Shown here: positions 18,101-26,229 of the stretch, piece after piece | Position numbering within the stretch: the first letter of the stretch is position 1 | How the letters are laid out: every line of letters begins with the position of its first letter | Source of the DNA: Micropruina sp. | GTDB lineage: Bacteria > Actinomycetota > Actinomycetes > Propionibacteriales > Propionibacteriaceae | Assembly: GCA_016711205.1 (NCBI GenBank) | Contig: JADJTM010000002.1 | Location: 372,001 to 436,000, forward strand | Length of the DNA: 64,000 bases | Reading direction: 5' to 3' | Made by a program: the position numbers and the translations under genes | The notes under the pieces: generated by a model | What the model was told of the DNA's origin: nothing | What the model saw: the letters and a program-made list of their open reading frames with translations, nothing else | Databases searched by the model: none

Positions 18101-18695
18101 CCCCGTGCCCCCAGACCACCGCGTACATGCCCAGCACGCCGATCTGCACCACGTTGTTGACCAGCGGCGCCCACATCATCGGCCCGAACACGTCGCGGGC
18201 GTTGAGCACCTGCCCGATCAGAAAGAACGCCCCGTAGAAGAACAGTTGCGGCATGGTCAGGTAGGTGATCAGCACCAGCGACTGCCAGTGCGGCAGGGTC
18301 TGCCACTGCGGCGCCGTCCACAGCGTCAGCAGCCAAGGCACCGCCACCACCATCAGCGCGGTCACCCCGGCCAGTGCGACCAGAAAGGCGGTGATGATGC
18401 GGTTCACGAAGGTCTGGCCGCCGTCGCGGTCGTTCTTGATCGCCCGGACGATCTGCGGCACCAGCACGGTGTTCAGTGCGCCGCCGGCGAACAGCATGTA
18501 GAGGGTGTTCGGAATGAGCGTGGCCAGGTTGAACATCTCGGCCTGGCGGGTGCCGTTGCCGAGCACGAAGGCGAGCAGAATGGCCCGGCCGAACCCGAGT
18601 ATGCGCGACACCATCGTGCCCGAGGCCATCACCGCCGTGGCGTTCAGCAGCCTGCGGCCGCTGCCGGCGGGAGCGTCGCGGCTCTCGTCGCTCAC
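15111..18695 (-). CDS. MurJ-type lipid II flippase fused to a pseudokinase and a discoidin-like domain
   Basis: This protein of about 1194 residues has a MurJ/MviN domain at residues 1-530 with many membrane helices (start MVSRILGFGRAILLAF). A cytoplasmic acidic linker follows, then a kinase-like domain (about 635-880). A membrane helix comes next (VVIGLFGLLLAGGLVWVAVV, near 1005) and an external beta-sandwich ends the protein (NPRLAGRAIDDDPETFWLTE ... TRFLLIYLTSLP). The kinase fold lacks key residues: HRD is HER in GLFHERLNPE and the DFG position reads VGL, so it should be inactive and may bind a FHA protein, as Rv3910 (MviN) binds FhaA. The GTG at 18695 follows AAGGAGGA (18702-18709) and overlaps the upstream stop by GTGA; the longer open frame upstream is antisense-like. 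Confidence 0.9.
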   Translation of the reverse strand: MSDESRDAPAGSGRRLLNATAVMASGTMVSRILGFGRAILLAFVLGNGTRQAEMFNLATLIPNTLYMLFAGGALNTVLVPQIVRAIKNDRDGGQTFVNRIITAFLVALAGVTALMVVAVPWLLTLWTAPQWQTLPHWQSLVLITYLTMPQLFFYGAFFLIGQVLNARDVFGPMMWAPLVNNVVQIGVLGMYAVVWGHGVSTSEPFTTQQALLLGGGSTVGILAQTLVLIPFYRRTGFGYRPRWDLKGTGLGHTFHLAKWMMGYVALTLIAQVVVTRLATSAVVGGSGAGSNAYNQAYLIWVLPHSLLTVSLATAMLPQASRLAAAKDLVGVADEVNRAIRLAVTFLVPASIGLIVLADPIARVAFGSGQGRTDYHFVAWTLMAFAVGLVPYTIQYLYLRGFYALEDTSTPFYLQVAISGANTVLAIGFTLAWQNVTTVAPRLALAYSFAYLLGVWISHRALRKRLSALSGGSLVRHLATLVGATVPAALLAYAITWFFGRFTGLVMALVGLALAGVVAVLTFFFAAKRLGIVETTQMLAVLRRRRTEPELEPVVVVENEIDELADEVGHGPPDAPELEAVDTVNDDPDGTGQFIAVDRPDTPPSDQPLLHYPDPEDGHAPVMDVPTDSAVADVVVGQVLGERYRLDEVLARRGNALTWRAFDQRLSRPVLMHLLPPDDPRGPELIGVAKRASGAPDSAFLRVLDAGAFDDGESYIVYEYSTGTSIAEVLRGGALSPVEAAWVVKELAQAMAALHSRGLFHERLNPETVVITAAGNVRIVGLLVEAALDPTPQTHQGEAADVRALGSLLYACLVTRWPGADGYGMKAAPADGARTLSPAQVKAGVPRMLDTLCDRILNRTPRNRQSPITTARGIAQQLNAVLGQASAAPDLERRLRMPIEPIRTTAGRSTPGAATTSALGTAGTFNAPVPPPLPRPATSTADEFETGESTQPWQFPGLGKPEESTEPFTPIPPPARTPEPRLMVPSPQRGGIGRPRRTALAVVIGLFGLLLAGGLVWVAVVQLNTPRAQPSPTVTASAAQVIPIASVKDFDPSADGGSDAENPRLAGRAIDDDPETFWLTERYRGDPRMGRMKPGAGLVVDLGSVTSVSQVSVGVLGTGTAVELRSPKEAGATSAPMRSQADWTIIDSIPKATGTAVFKLSKPIKTRFLLIYLTSLPPESGSYYQGGIGTIEVRG

Positions 18696-20641
18696 GCCTG
18701 GTCCTCCTTCTGCTTTCGGCGCACCTGGCGGATGCGCAGTGCGGTCGCCGCGACCAGCACGACGCCCGAGACGATCACAATGATCCACCCGATCATGCCC
18801 AGATCGGTGACCTCGACCGCGATCCGGGTGGTGCGTCCGACCGGTGCGCCCGACCCGGTCTGCAGCGCGGCCGTCACGTTGACCAGGCCGTTCGAGGTGG
18901 CCTCCGGACGAACGTTGACGGTCTGGTTCTGCCCGGGACCGACGGTGATCACCGCCGAGGCGGGAATGGTGAGCCGCTGCGGGTTGTCCGAGGTGAACAC
19001 CACCCGCACCTGGATCGGCTCGGCGAGCTGATTGCTGACCGTGACCGGAAACTCGTTGGTGCGCGACGACATCAACACCCGCGGGCTGGCCGAGAGGGTG
19101 ACGTTCTCGTTCACCTCGGACTGGCCGACGGCATCGTCCACGGCGCTGATCCAGGTGCCGGCGGACTGATTGCCGATCCACCAGGCCGACACCATCCGGG
19201 AGAGGGTCTGTGGGGCGTCCGTGGCCAGCGCCGATTCGGGCACCAGGTCGACGTAGCGGGCGAAGTCGCCTGCCATGGCCTTCAGTTGCCGGAACCGGCC
19301 GGCCGACAGGGTGGTGGTCTTCGCCGGCAGGGTCGGGTTCGCCGAACCGGACGGCGTGCGCGCGAGCAGTTCGTCCAGCCCGGTGCGCTGCAACCACCGT
19401 GGTGCGGTGTCGGCGCTCGCGTCGTCCGCGGTGCCGATCAGCCGCACCAGCCCCTTGCCGAAGATCGCCTCGGCGTACTGCCGCTGCTGGCGTTGCACCG
19501 GCCCGTCCTGATCGCCGGGGCCCGCCATGGTTGCGGCGGGAGCCAGCCGGACGATCGTCGCATCGTCGTCGCTGGTGGCGACCACCGGGCCGCGGCCGGC
19601 ATCGCTGACCAGCAGGGCGTCCGGGTCGGCGGATTCGACGAAGCCGGCGGTGGTGGCTGCGGCAACGCCCGCGTACGGCAGCACCAGCAGTGGCAGGTCG
19701 TCCAGTTCGGCGATGGTCATCGCGTCCTCGGCCCGCTCGACCACGTCGGTCGCATCGTTCCTCTCAGCACCCAGCACGTCCGGGTTGGCGAAGAGGGTGC
19801 GGGCCCCACGATCGTTCGGCAGCATCCGGAAGCGTTGCAGCCAGGCCTGGGCAGCCGCCTGCCCGGTGCCGGGCCGGGCTGCGTCACCCTCCAGCACCTG
19901 GTAGCCGTCGGCCATGTCGCTCACCTCGTCGATCAGCGCCGGGTCGACCAGCCACGAACTGCCCGGACGGCCCGCCAGGCCGACCATGCTGTCGAGGCGT
20001 CCGGTCAGCTCACCGACCAGGCTCTCGTTGACGAACACGTCGGGACGGACCTTGGTGGGGGCGGCCGCGAGCAGCACGATCGACGTGAGCGGTAGCCGAT
20101 TCTCGGGTGCGGTGACATAGAACGTGCGGGCCTTGGCCAGCACCTGATAGTTGCTGGAGGCGTCCGCGGTGCCGCGCACCTGCACGCCCATCAGGTACAC
20201 GCTGCCGGACGAGGTGAAGCCGAGGTCGGCCAGGGTGCCCTTGACGGTGAACTCGGCGCTTGCGCCCGGGTCGAACGATTCGTCCGAGGCGGTCACCGAG
20301 AAGTAGTTGTCGGCGGTGCGGTCCAGCATCACGCCCCAGGGGGAGTTCTCGCCGCTGAGCACCGTGCCGAACGCACTGGCCTCGGTGATCGGGTCGCGCG
20401 AGCGCCACAGCACCACCCGGACGCCGAACGCGGCCTGGGCACCGGTGTTGGTGACCCGGCCGGTGAGCGTGATGCCCTGCTTCTCGGCCGAACCGGTGGT
20501 GCGCAACCCGGTGAACTCGACGCTGAGTTGCGGCAGGGCGGCCTGCGCCTTGGCGTGGGGTGCGGGAGCGACGAGCACCACGGCCACCGTGACCAGCCAA
20601 GCCAGCGCAAGCGCAAGCTTGGCCGATGCGGTGCGGGTCAC
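18692..20641 (-). CDS. Secreted/membrane-anchored DUF6049 family protein
   Basis: This protein of about 649 residues corresponds in position and architecture to Rv3909. It has an N-terminal signal segment (ALALAWLVTVAVVLVAPAPH), a large extracellular beta-rich region (PQLSVEFTGLRTTG onward) and a central domain with aspartate-rich motifs. A C-terminal membrane helix (IGWIIVIVSGVVLVAATAL) is followed by a basic tail. The GTG at 20641 gives a clean signal peptide; the earlier open frame is Arg-rich. It is translationally coupled to the MurJ fusion downstream (GTGA). The function is unknown; the conserved linkage suggests it works with the flippase in cell-wall export or assembly. Confidence 0.85.
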   Translation of the reverse strand: MTRTASAKLALALAWLVTVAVVLVAPAPHAKAQAALPQLSVEFTGLRTTGSAEKQGITLTGRVTNTGAQAAFGVRVVLWRSRDPITEASAFGTVLSGENSPWGVMLDRTADNYFSVTASDESFDPGASAEFTVKGTLADLGFTSSGSVYLMGVQVRGTADASSNYQVLAKARTFYVTAPENRLPLTSIVLLAAAPTKVRPDVFVNESLVGELTGRLDSMVGLAGRPGSSWLVDPALIDEVSDMADGYQVLEGDAARPGTGQAAAQAWLQRFRMLPNDRGARTLFANPDVLGAERNDATDVVERAEDAMTIAELDDLPLLVLPYAGVAAATTAGFVESADPDALLVSDAGRGPVVATSDDDATIVRLAPAATMAGPGDQDGPVQRQQRQYAEAIFGKGLVRLIGTADDASADTAPRWLQRTGLDELLARTPSGSANPTLPAKTTTLSAGRFRQLKAMAGDFARYVDLVPESALATDAPQTLSRMVSAWWIGNQSAGTWISAVDDAVGQSEVNENVTLSASPRVLMSSRTNEFPVTVSNQLAEPIQVRVVFTSDNPQRLTIPASAVITVGPGQNQTVNVRPEATSNGLVNVTAALQTGSGAPVGRTTRIAVEVTDLGMIGWIIVIVSGVVLVAATALRIRQVRRKQKEDQA

Positions 20642-20763
20642 CGTCCCATCGTAGGGTGCAGCCCGACGGCGTCCGGGACGGTGCACGGTGCGAGTCCAGG
20701 GGCGTCGGGTGTGCCGCTGCGCTGCGCTGACGGCGTGAGCGGCGGCCGGTACAGTGTCTCGAC

Positions 20764-22218
20764 GTGCCCGACCTGACCTTGGCCCAGCGTGCCGCCCTGG
20801 CCGACCTGCGCACCGGCTCGGCGGCGGTGCGCCGGCTGGCCGCGGTGTTCGCGCAGGCCGATCACGAGCTCTACCTGGTCGGCGGTCCGGTGCGCGATGC
20901 GCTGCTGGGCAGGCAGGTGCACGATCTCGACTTCACCACCTCGGCCCGTCCCGACGAGATCGAGACGATGCTGCGGCAGCTGACGCATGCGGTGTGGGAC
21001 ATCGGACGCGACTTCGGCACCATCGGCTGCGCGGTCGACGAACCCGGCCCGGACGGCGAACCGGTCAGGCTGATCATCGAGGTGACCACCTTTCGCTCCG
21101 ACGCCTACACCTCCGAGTCGCGCAAGCCGGCCGTGGTGTTCGGCGACCATCTGGGCGGCGACCTGCTGCGGCGAGACTTCACCGTCAACGCGATGGCGCT
21201 CGACATGACCACCGGTGCGCTGCTCGACCCCTTCGGCGGGGGGTCCGACCTGGTGAACCGGGTGTTGATGACGCCCTCGACGCCCGAGTTGTCGTTCAGC
21301 GACGACCCGCTGCGCATGATGCGGGCGGCGCGCTTCGTGGCGCAACTCGACCTGGTGCCGGCCCCCGAGGTGGTGGCGGCGATGACCGCGATGGCCGAGC
21401 GGATCACCATCGTGTCGGCGGAGCGGGTGCGCGACGAGCTGATCAAGACGATCATGGCGGCCCAGCCGCGGCCGGGTTTGAACCTGCTGGTGTCTACCGG
21501 GCTGGCCGGGTTCGTGCTGCCCGAACTGCCCGCGCTGCGGATGGAACGCGACGAGCACAACCGGCACAAGGACGTCTACGAGCACACCCTGACCGTGCTC
21601 GACCAGACCATCGAGCTGGAGGACCGGCTCGGCGGGCCCGATCTGATCGCCCGGCTGGCGGCGCTGCTGCACGACATCGGCAAGCCGCGGACGCGCCGCT
21701 TCGAGCCGGGCGGAAAGGTGTCGTTCCACCACCATGACGTGGTGGGGGCGAAGCTGGCCGCCAAGCGCATGCAGGCGCTGAAGTTTCCCACCGAGCAGAT
21801 CAAGGCGGTGACGAAGCTGGTCGAACTGCACCTGCGATTTCACGGCTACGCCGACGCCGACTGGACGGATTCGGCGGTGCGACGCTACGTGCGCGACGCG
21901 GGCGATCAGTTGGAGCGGCTGCACGTGCTGACCCGGTCGGACTGCACCACCCGCAACGCTCGCAAGGCGGCCCGGTTGCGCACCGCGTACGAGCAGCTGG
22001 AGTGGCGCATCGACGAACTGGCCGAGCAGGAGGAACTGAGCGCGCTGCGTCCGGACCTGGACGGCACGCAGATCATGGCGATCCTGGGCATCGGGCCGGG
22101 TCCGGCGGTGGGCCGGGCGTACAAGTACCTGCTCGAGAAGCGGATCGACGAGGGACCGCTGGGCGAAGAGGCCGCGGGTGCGGCGCTGCTGGCCTGGTGG
22201 GCCGAGCAGCAGGGCTGA
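20764..22218 (+). CDS. pcnA: CCA tRNA nucleotidyltransferase
   Basis: This 484-residue enzyme adds or repairs the 3' CCA of tRNAs. The nucleotidyltransferase motif LVGGPVRDALLG followed by the catalytic DLDF lies at residues about 39-61, and the RRDFTVNAMALD motif follows near 140. A C-terminal HD domain is present (LLHDIGKPRTRRF ... FHHHDVVGAKLA, about 302-330), as in class II enzymes of actinobacteria. The start is GTG at 20764, divergent from the DUF6049 gene across 122 bp. The position next to that gene and MurJ is conserved in actinobacteria (Rv3907c). Confidence 0.95.
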   Translation: MPDLTLAQRAALADLRTGSAAVRRLAAVFAQADHELYLVGGPVRDALLGRQVHDLDFTTSARPDEIETMLRQLTHAVWDIGRDFGTIGCAVDEPGPDGEPVRLIIEVTTFRSDAYTSESRKPAVVFGDHLGGDLLRRDFTVNAMALDMTTGALLDPFGGGSDLVNRVLMTPSTPELSFSDDPLRMMRAARFVAQLDLVPAPEVVAAMTAMAERITIVSAERVRDELIKTIMAAQPRPGLNLLVSTGLAGFVLPELPALRMERDEHNRHKDVYEHTLTVLDQTIELEDRLGGPDLIARLAALLHDIGKPRTRRFEPGGKVSFHHHDVVGAKLAAKRMQALKFPTEQIKAVTKLVELHLRFHGYADADWTDSAVRRYVRDAGDQLERLHVLTRSDCTTRNARKAARLRTAYEQLEWRIDELAEQEELSALRPDLDGTQIMAILGIGPGPAVGRAYKYLLEKRIDEGPLGEEAAGAALLAWWAEQQG

Positions 22219-22249
22219 GAGCGTAAGCGAGTGGGACGCCGTCGGCGCT

Positions 22250-22321
22250 CACTCTGCTGCCCGTAGACACACTCTGCTGCCTTCACAAGGGCAGCAGAGT
22301 GCCCCTGAAGGCAGCAGAGTG
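22250..22321. repeat. Symmetric four-copy 12-bp repeat after pcnA
   Basis: CACTCTGCTGCC occurs at 22250-22261 and 22270-22281. Its exact complement GGCAGCAGAGTG occurs at 22290-22301 and 22310-22321. Gaps are 8, 8 and 8 bases, so the whole array is symmetric and can fold as one long or two alternative hairpins. It lies in the 318-bp gene-free gap between pcnA and the Tad locus (22219-22536); the rest of the gap shows no gene. It could be a terminator or a protein-binding array. Confidence 0.9.
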
Positions 22322-22536
22322 CGCACGGGGGCATGGGTTCGGACGGACGGACGTCCACCCGGGTGCCGTGTGGGGCGCCGGACGTCCCCGCGCTTCCGCC
22401 CCGTACTGCGATTGCCATGTCAAACCGCCGCGCCGTGAGTGGGCGGAGTTATCCACAATTTTCTTGAGACCCCCCGGAATTGCCCAAAACCGCACTTACT
22501 CTCAACCGGACGCATCGCCCACCCAGAGGTATCCCG

Positions 22537-23148
22537 ATGACCGAAGCCGCGCTCTCCGCCACCGCCGCCAGGCCGCGCCGCAACCTGCGCTGGATCCTGA
22601 TCGGCGTGCTGGCGATCTGCCTCGGCGGGCTGGGTTCGGCGATGCTGTACTCCAGCGTCTCCAACGCCACCACGGTGCTCAAGGTGAACCGAACCATCTA
22701 TCGCGGTGAGGTGATCGGGGCGGCCGATCTGGGGCCGGTCAGCCTCGGCACGCACCTGGGGGTCGAGACGGTGCCGGCCGAGCGGGCGTCCGAACTGGTC
22801 GGCAAGACCGCGCTGACTGACCTGCCGAACGGCTCGCTGGTGGTACCCACCGCCATCGGTGAGGCCGAGGTGCAGCGCGGCTACTCACGACTGGGCCTGC
22901 GGCTGACGCCGGGTCAGGTGCCGATCTCCCCACTGCCGGCCGGCACCGCAGTGGTGCTGGTACCCATCGCCGCGGCCAACGACGGCGAAGAGTCGGGGGC
23001 GTCGTACCGGGCGACGGTCTCGGTGGCGCCGGTCACGCTCGCCGACGGCAACACCTCGCTCGAGGTGACGGTGGCCGACGCCGACAGCGACCAGGTGGCG
23101 CGACTGGCCGCGGCCGGCCGGCTCGTCGTGGTGAAGCGGGCCGGCTGA
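22537..23148 (+). CDS. SAF-domain Flp pilus assembly protein (CpaB/RcpC-like)
   Basis: This 203-residue protein has one N-terminal membrane helix (WILIGVLAICLGGLGSAMLY). A SAF domain follows (TIYRGEVIGAADLGPVSLG ... GKTALTDLPNGSLV) and a C-terminal beta region. Such proteins assist Tad pilus assembly in the cell envelope. It is the first gene of the tad cluster and its stop overlaps the ATG of the next gene (ATGG, shared base). The upstream gap carries the symmetric repeat at 22250-22321. It is shorter than proteobacterial CpaB and lacks the second secretin-like part, as usual in actinobacteria. Confidence 0.8.
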   Translation: MTEAALSATAARPRRNLRWILIGVLAICLGGLGSAMLYSSVSNATTVLKVNRTIYRGEVIGAADLGPVSLGTHLGVETVPAERASELVGKTALTDLPNGSLVVPTAIGEAEVQRGYSRLGLRLTPGQVPISPLPAGTAVVLVPIAAANDGEESGASYRATVSVAPVTLADGNTSLEVTVADADSDQVARLAAAGRLVVVKRAG

Positions 23149-23918
23149 TGGCGGTCGTGCTGCTGTGTTCGGCCGGCCACGCTCCCGGCGTGACCACCAC
23201 CGCCCTGGGCATGGCGCTGGCGTGGCCCCGTCCGGTGCTGCTGGTCGACGCCGATCGCACCCCGACCCAGTCCGTGCTCGCCGGCTACCTGCGCGGGGAG
23301 CGGCCCGGGCACCACGGCCTGGGCGGCCTGTTGCAGGTGCTGCGCGAGCGGCGTCCGTTCGAGGAGGCGATCGAGGCCGAGTTGGTGAACCTGCCGCCGC
23401 TGCTGAGCGGTGCCCAGCCCCGCTTTCTGGCCGGGTTTCCGCACCCGGGCGTGGTCGGCCTGTTCGCGAGCGCGTGGCCCGACCTGATGTCGGCGCTGAC
23501 CGCGCGCGAGGGCGACGTGCTGGTCGATGCCGGACGGATCGGTCCCGAGGGGTTGCCGCACTCGCTGGTGACGGCGGCGGATCTGGTGCTGGTGGTGAGC
23601 CGCACCACGCTGGTGTCGCTGGCCGCACTGCGGCTGTACCTGCCCGTGCTGCAGGACGCCGCCGACGCCGATCGCACCGCGCTCGCGCTGATCGGCAGCT
23701 CGATGCCGTACTCGCGGGCCGAGGTTCAGGACCAGTTCGGCACCACCGTCGCCGCCGACCTGCCGCACGACCCCGAAGCGGCCGCGGTGCTGAGCGACGG
23801 CCTCCCCGCGCCGCGCCGCTACACCGGCGGCAGCTACTTCCGTGGGGTGACGCTCGCGGCCCGCTCGATCTGCGGACGCCTGGTTGCGGCGCGTGAGCTG
23901 ATCGGGGTGCGGCGATGA
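23148..23918 (+). CDS. CpaE/TadZ-like ParA-superfamily protein
   Basis: This 256-residue MinD/ParA-like protein probably positions the Tad pilus machinery at a cell site. The P-loop is GHAPGVTTTALGMALAWP: the signature Lys of the deviant Walker A is missing, replaced by Val-Thr. The Walker B-like VLVDAGRIG and LVVSRTTLVSLAALR segments remain. TadZ proteins often have such atypical P-loops, so it may bind nucleotide weakly or not at all. It overlaps both neighbours in the operon by one to four bases. Confidence 0.78.
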   Translation: MAVVLLCSAGHAPGVTTTALGMALAWPRPVLLVDADRTPTQSVLAGYLRGERPGHHGLGGLLQVLRERRPFEEAIEAELVNLPPLLSGAQPRFLAGFPHPGVVGLFASAWPDLMSALTAREGDVLVDAGRIGPEGLPHSLVTAADLVLVVSRTTLVSLAALRLYLPVLQDAADADRTALALIGSSMPYSRAEVQDQFGTTVAADLPHDPEAAAVLSDGLPAPRRYTGGSYFRGVTLAARSICGRLVAARELIGVRR

Positions 23919-25387
23919 CCAAGCTGACCACCGTGCCGCTCCTGCAGGACCTGCCGTTCGACGCCACCGTCACCGCCGACCGGTTGCCTGCCCGCGAGCC
24001 GGTGAACGCCGAGGTGCCCGACTGGCGCCGCAGCCGTCCGGTCAAGCCACGGCCCGCTTCGTCCGACGAGGCCGCATCGCTCGACTGGAGCCTGGTGGTG
24101 GTGCTGCGCCGCAAGGCGTCCGAGCTGATCGCCGCCGCCATGGCCGACCACCACGACCGGCACGGGGTCGCGCTGCCCGACCTCGATCGCCGGCTGCTCG
24201 GCCGTTCCCTGGTCAAGCAGGTGGTCCGCGACCACGCCGAGGACCTCTCGACCAACGGCCAGGCGCTGTGGCCGATCTCGCTCGAACACGCCTACGCCGA
24301 GGGTGTCGAGAACGCGATCTTCGGCTACGGGCGACTGCAGCCGCTGTTCGAGATTCCGGGTGCCGAGAACATCGAGATCCACGGGCACGACTCGGTGATG
24401 GTGCAGTACGGCGACGGACGGCGCGAGCCCCGCGCGCCGGTGGCCGACAGCGACCAGGAGTTGGTCGAGGCGATCCGGTTTCTGGGCGAATCGGTCAGCC
24501 CGGCCCGTCCGTTCGACGACGCGCACCCGACCATGACGCTGGCGCTGGGGGATCGGTTCCGGCTGCATGCGATCGGGTTCGGCCTCTCGTTCCGGCCCTC
24601 GATCACGATTCGGCAGCACATTCTCACCGAGATCTCGCTCAAGGACCTGGTCGGCACCGGCATGATGCCCGACCAGGTGGGGCGCTTTCTGCACGCCGCG
24701 GTGATGGCCCGCAAGTCGATGGTGATCGCCGGCGACCAGGGCGCCGGCAAGACCACCCTGCTGCGGGCGCTGATCGAAGCCATACCCGACAACGAACGCT
24801 TCGGCACGCTCGAAACCGACTACGAGCTGCTCACCCACCTGCGTCCGGAGCGGCGCAACATGCTGGCGTTGCAGGCCAAGGTCGGCATGGGTGAGCAGCA
24901 GGACGGACGCCGGCTGGGCGAGTACTCGGTCGCCGACCTGATTCCCGAGGCGCTGCGGCAGAACCTGTCGCGGCTGATCATCGGCGAGGTGCGCGGCTCG
25001 GAGGCCGGAGCGATGTTCGAGGCCATGCAGGCGGGCGCCGGCACTCTGTCGACCACCCACTCGCATTCGGCGGGCTCCACCATGGACCGGCTGGCCTCGC
25101 GGGTGGCCCAGGGCGGCGTGTTGAGCGTTGAAGAGGCCTACCGCCAGGTCGCGCACCACATTCACCTGCTCATCTACGTGCGGCTGGTCGACGACACCTG
25201 GCGAGGCGGACGGCGCACCCGCCGGGTGGCCGAGATCCGTCAGCTGACCGGTGCTCTCGAAGGCGGCCGACCCGTCACGCACCTGGTGTACGCCGCGCCG
25301 ACCGCCACCACGCCTGAGGTCTTCCATCCGGACCCGACGTTCGCAGCCGAACTCGCCGAGTTCGACGACGCCTGGAGCCTGCCGTGA
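23915..25387 (+). CDS. Tad pilus assembly ATPase (CpaF/TadA)
   Basis: This 490-residue secretion ATPase powers Flp pilus assembly. The Walker A motif is GDQGAGKTTLL (about residue 273-283). It is followed by the acidic box (FGTLETDYEL), Walker B-like LSRLIIGEVRGSEA and a His-box segment (GTLSTTHSHSAG). An N-terminal helical domain begins near residue 60. The gene starts with ATG overlapping the cpaE-like stop and ends overlapping tadB. Complete and well conserved. Confidence 0.92.
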   Translation: MTKLTTVPLLQDLPFDATVTADRLPAREPVNAEVPDWRRSRPVKPRPASSDEAASLDWSLVVVLRRKASELIAAAMADHHDRHGVALPDLDRRLLGRSLVKQVVRDHAEDLSTNGQALWPISLEHAYAEGVENAIFGYGRLQPLFEIPGAENIEIHGHDSVMVQYGDGRREPRAPVADSDQELVEAIRFLGESVSPARPFDDAHPTMTLALGDRFRLHAIGFGLSFRPSITIRQHILTEISLKDLVGTGMMPDQVGRFLHAAVMARKSMVIAGDQGAGKTTLLRALIEAIPDNERFGTLETDYELLTHLRPERRNMLALQAKVGMGEQQDGRRLGEYSVADLIPEALRQNLSRLIIGEVRGSEAGAMFEAMQAGAGTLSTTHSHSAGSTMDRLASRVAQGGVLSVEEAYRQVAHHIHLLIYVRLVDDTWRGGRRTRRVAEIRQLTGALEGGRPVTHLVYAAPTATTPEVFHPDPTFAAELAEFDDAWSLP

Positions 25388-26229
25388 CGGCCGTCGTCGC
25401 CCTGTTGGGCGCTCTGGTGTGCGCGGGCGTAGTCCTGGTCGTTGCGGGCCTGCGGGTGCGAGCCCGGCCCGTCGCGGTGCAGCGGCGCTCACCGACGGCC
25501 GAGCGGCTGCGTCCGCTGCTGAAGAAGTACGGCCTGCGGCTGGCGCTCGGGCTGATCGGTGGAGTCGTCTTCGCGGCCTTCACCGGCATGAGCGTGATGC
25601 TGCTGGTGGTGCCGGTAGCCGTGGTCGGCCTGCCGGTGCTGCTCAGCGCCCCCTCGAACCGCGAGATCGACCTTCTGCAGGCGCTCGACCGGTGGATCCG
25701 CGGGCTGGCCGCCACGCTGCCGACCGGCCGCTCGATCACGGACGCGATGCGACTGTCGCAGCGCTCCGCCCCCGAGCTGCTGGCCGGGCCGCTGGCGCTG
25801 CTGGTGGCCAGGCTGGATGATCGCTGGACCTCGGCGGAGGCCCTGCGGGCGATGGCCGACGAACTCGACTCGCCGGACGCCGACGCCGTGCTCGCGGCCC
25901 TGGCGTTGGCCGCCGAACGCGGCGGCACCGGCGCCACCGCCACCCTGCATGCGCTCGCCGACTCGATTCAGGACCGGCTCAGGGCGCAACGCGAGATCGA
26001 GACCGAACGCGCCAAGCCGCGGCTGGTGGTGCGGCAGGTCACGGTGATCACCGTGGCGGTGCTCGCCCTGGTGATGGTGTTCGGCCGGGGCTTCTTCGCG
26101 CCCTACGGCACGCCGGTGGGTCAGGTGATCCTGCTCTGCCTGCTGGGGCTGTACGTGATGTCGCTGGTGGTGCTCCGGCGCATGATCACGCCCCGCCGGC
26201 GCGAACGCATTCTGCGCGGTGCGCGATGA
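25384..26229 (+). CDS. Tad pilus inner-membrane platform protein TadB
   Basis: This 281-residue T2SF-family membrane protein has an N-terminal helix (VVALLGALVCAGVVLVVAGL), a helix pair at about 52-90 and two C-terminal helices (TVITVAVLALVMVFGRGFF; LLCLLGLYVMSLVVL). The cytoplasmic middle carries the family-type SITDAMRLSQ and LAALALAAERGG segments. It forms the membrane platform for the CpaF ATPase. Overlaps with cpaF and tadC show translational coupling. Confidence 0.85.
   Translation: MTAVVALLGALVCAGVVLVVAGLRVRARPVAVQRRSPTAERLRPLLKKYGLRLALGLIGGVVFAAFTGMSVMLLVVPVAVVGLPVLLSAPSNREIDLLQALDRWIRGLAATLPTGRSITDAMRLSQRSAPELLAGPLALLVARLDDRWTSAEALRAMADELDSPDADAVLAALALAAERGGTGATATLHALADSIQDRLRAQREIETERAKPRLVVRQVTVITVAVLALVMVFGRGFFAPYGTPVGQVILLCLLGLYVMSLVVLRRMITPRRRERILRGAR

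Noticed and set aside
16314..19031. Long open frame (over 900 codons) opposite the MurJ-pseudokinase gene
   Set aside because: It is an antisense shadow caused by high GC at codon third positions; its His/Arg/Gln-rich translation has no domain logic and the opposite strand carries a clear multi-domain protein.
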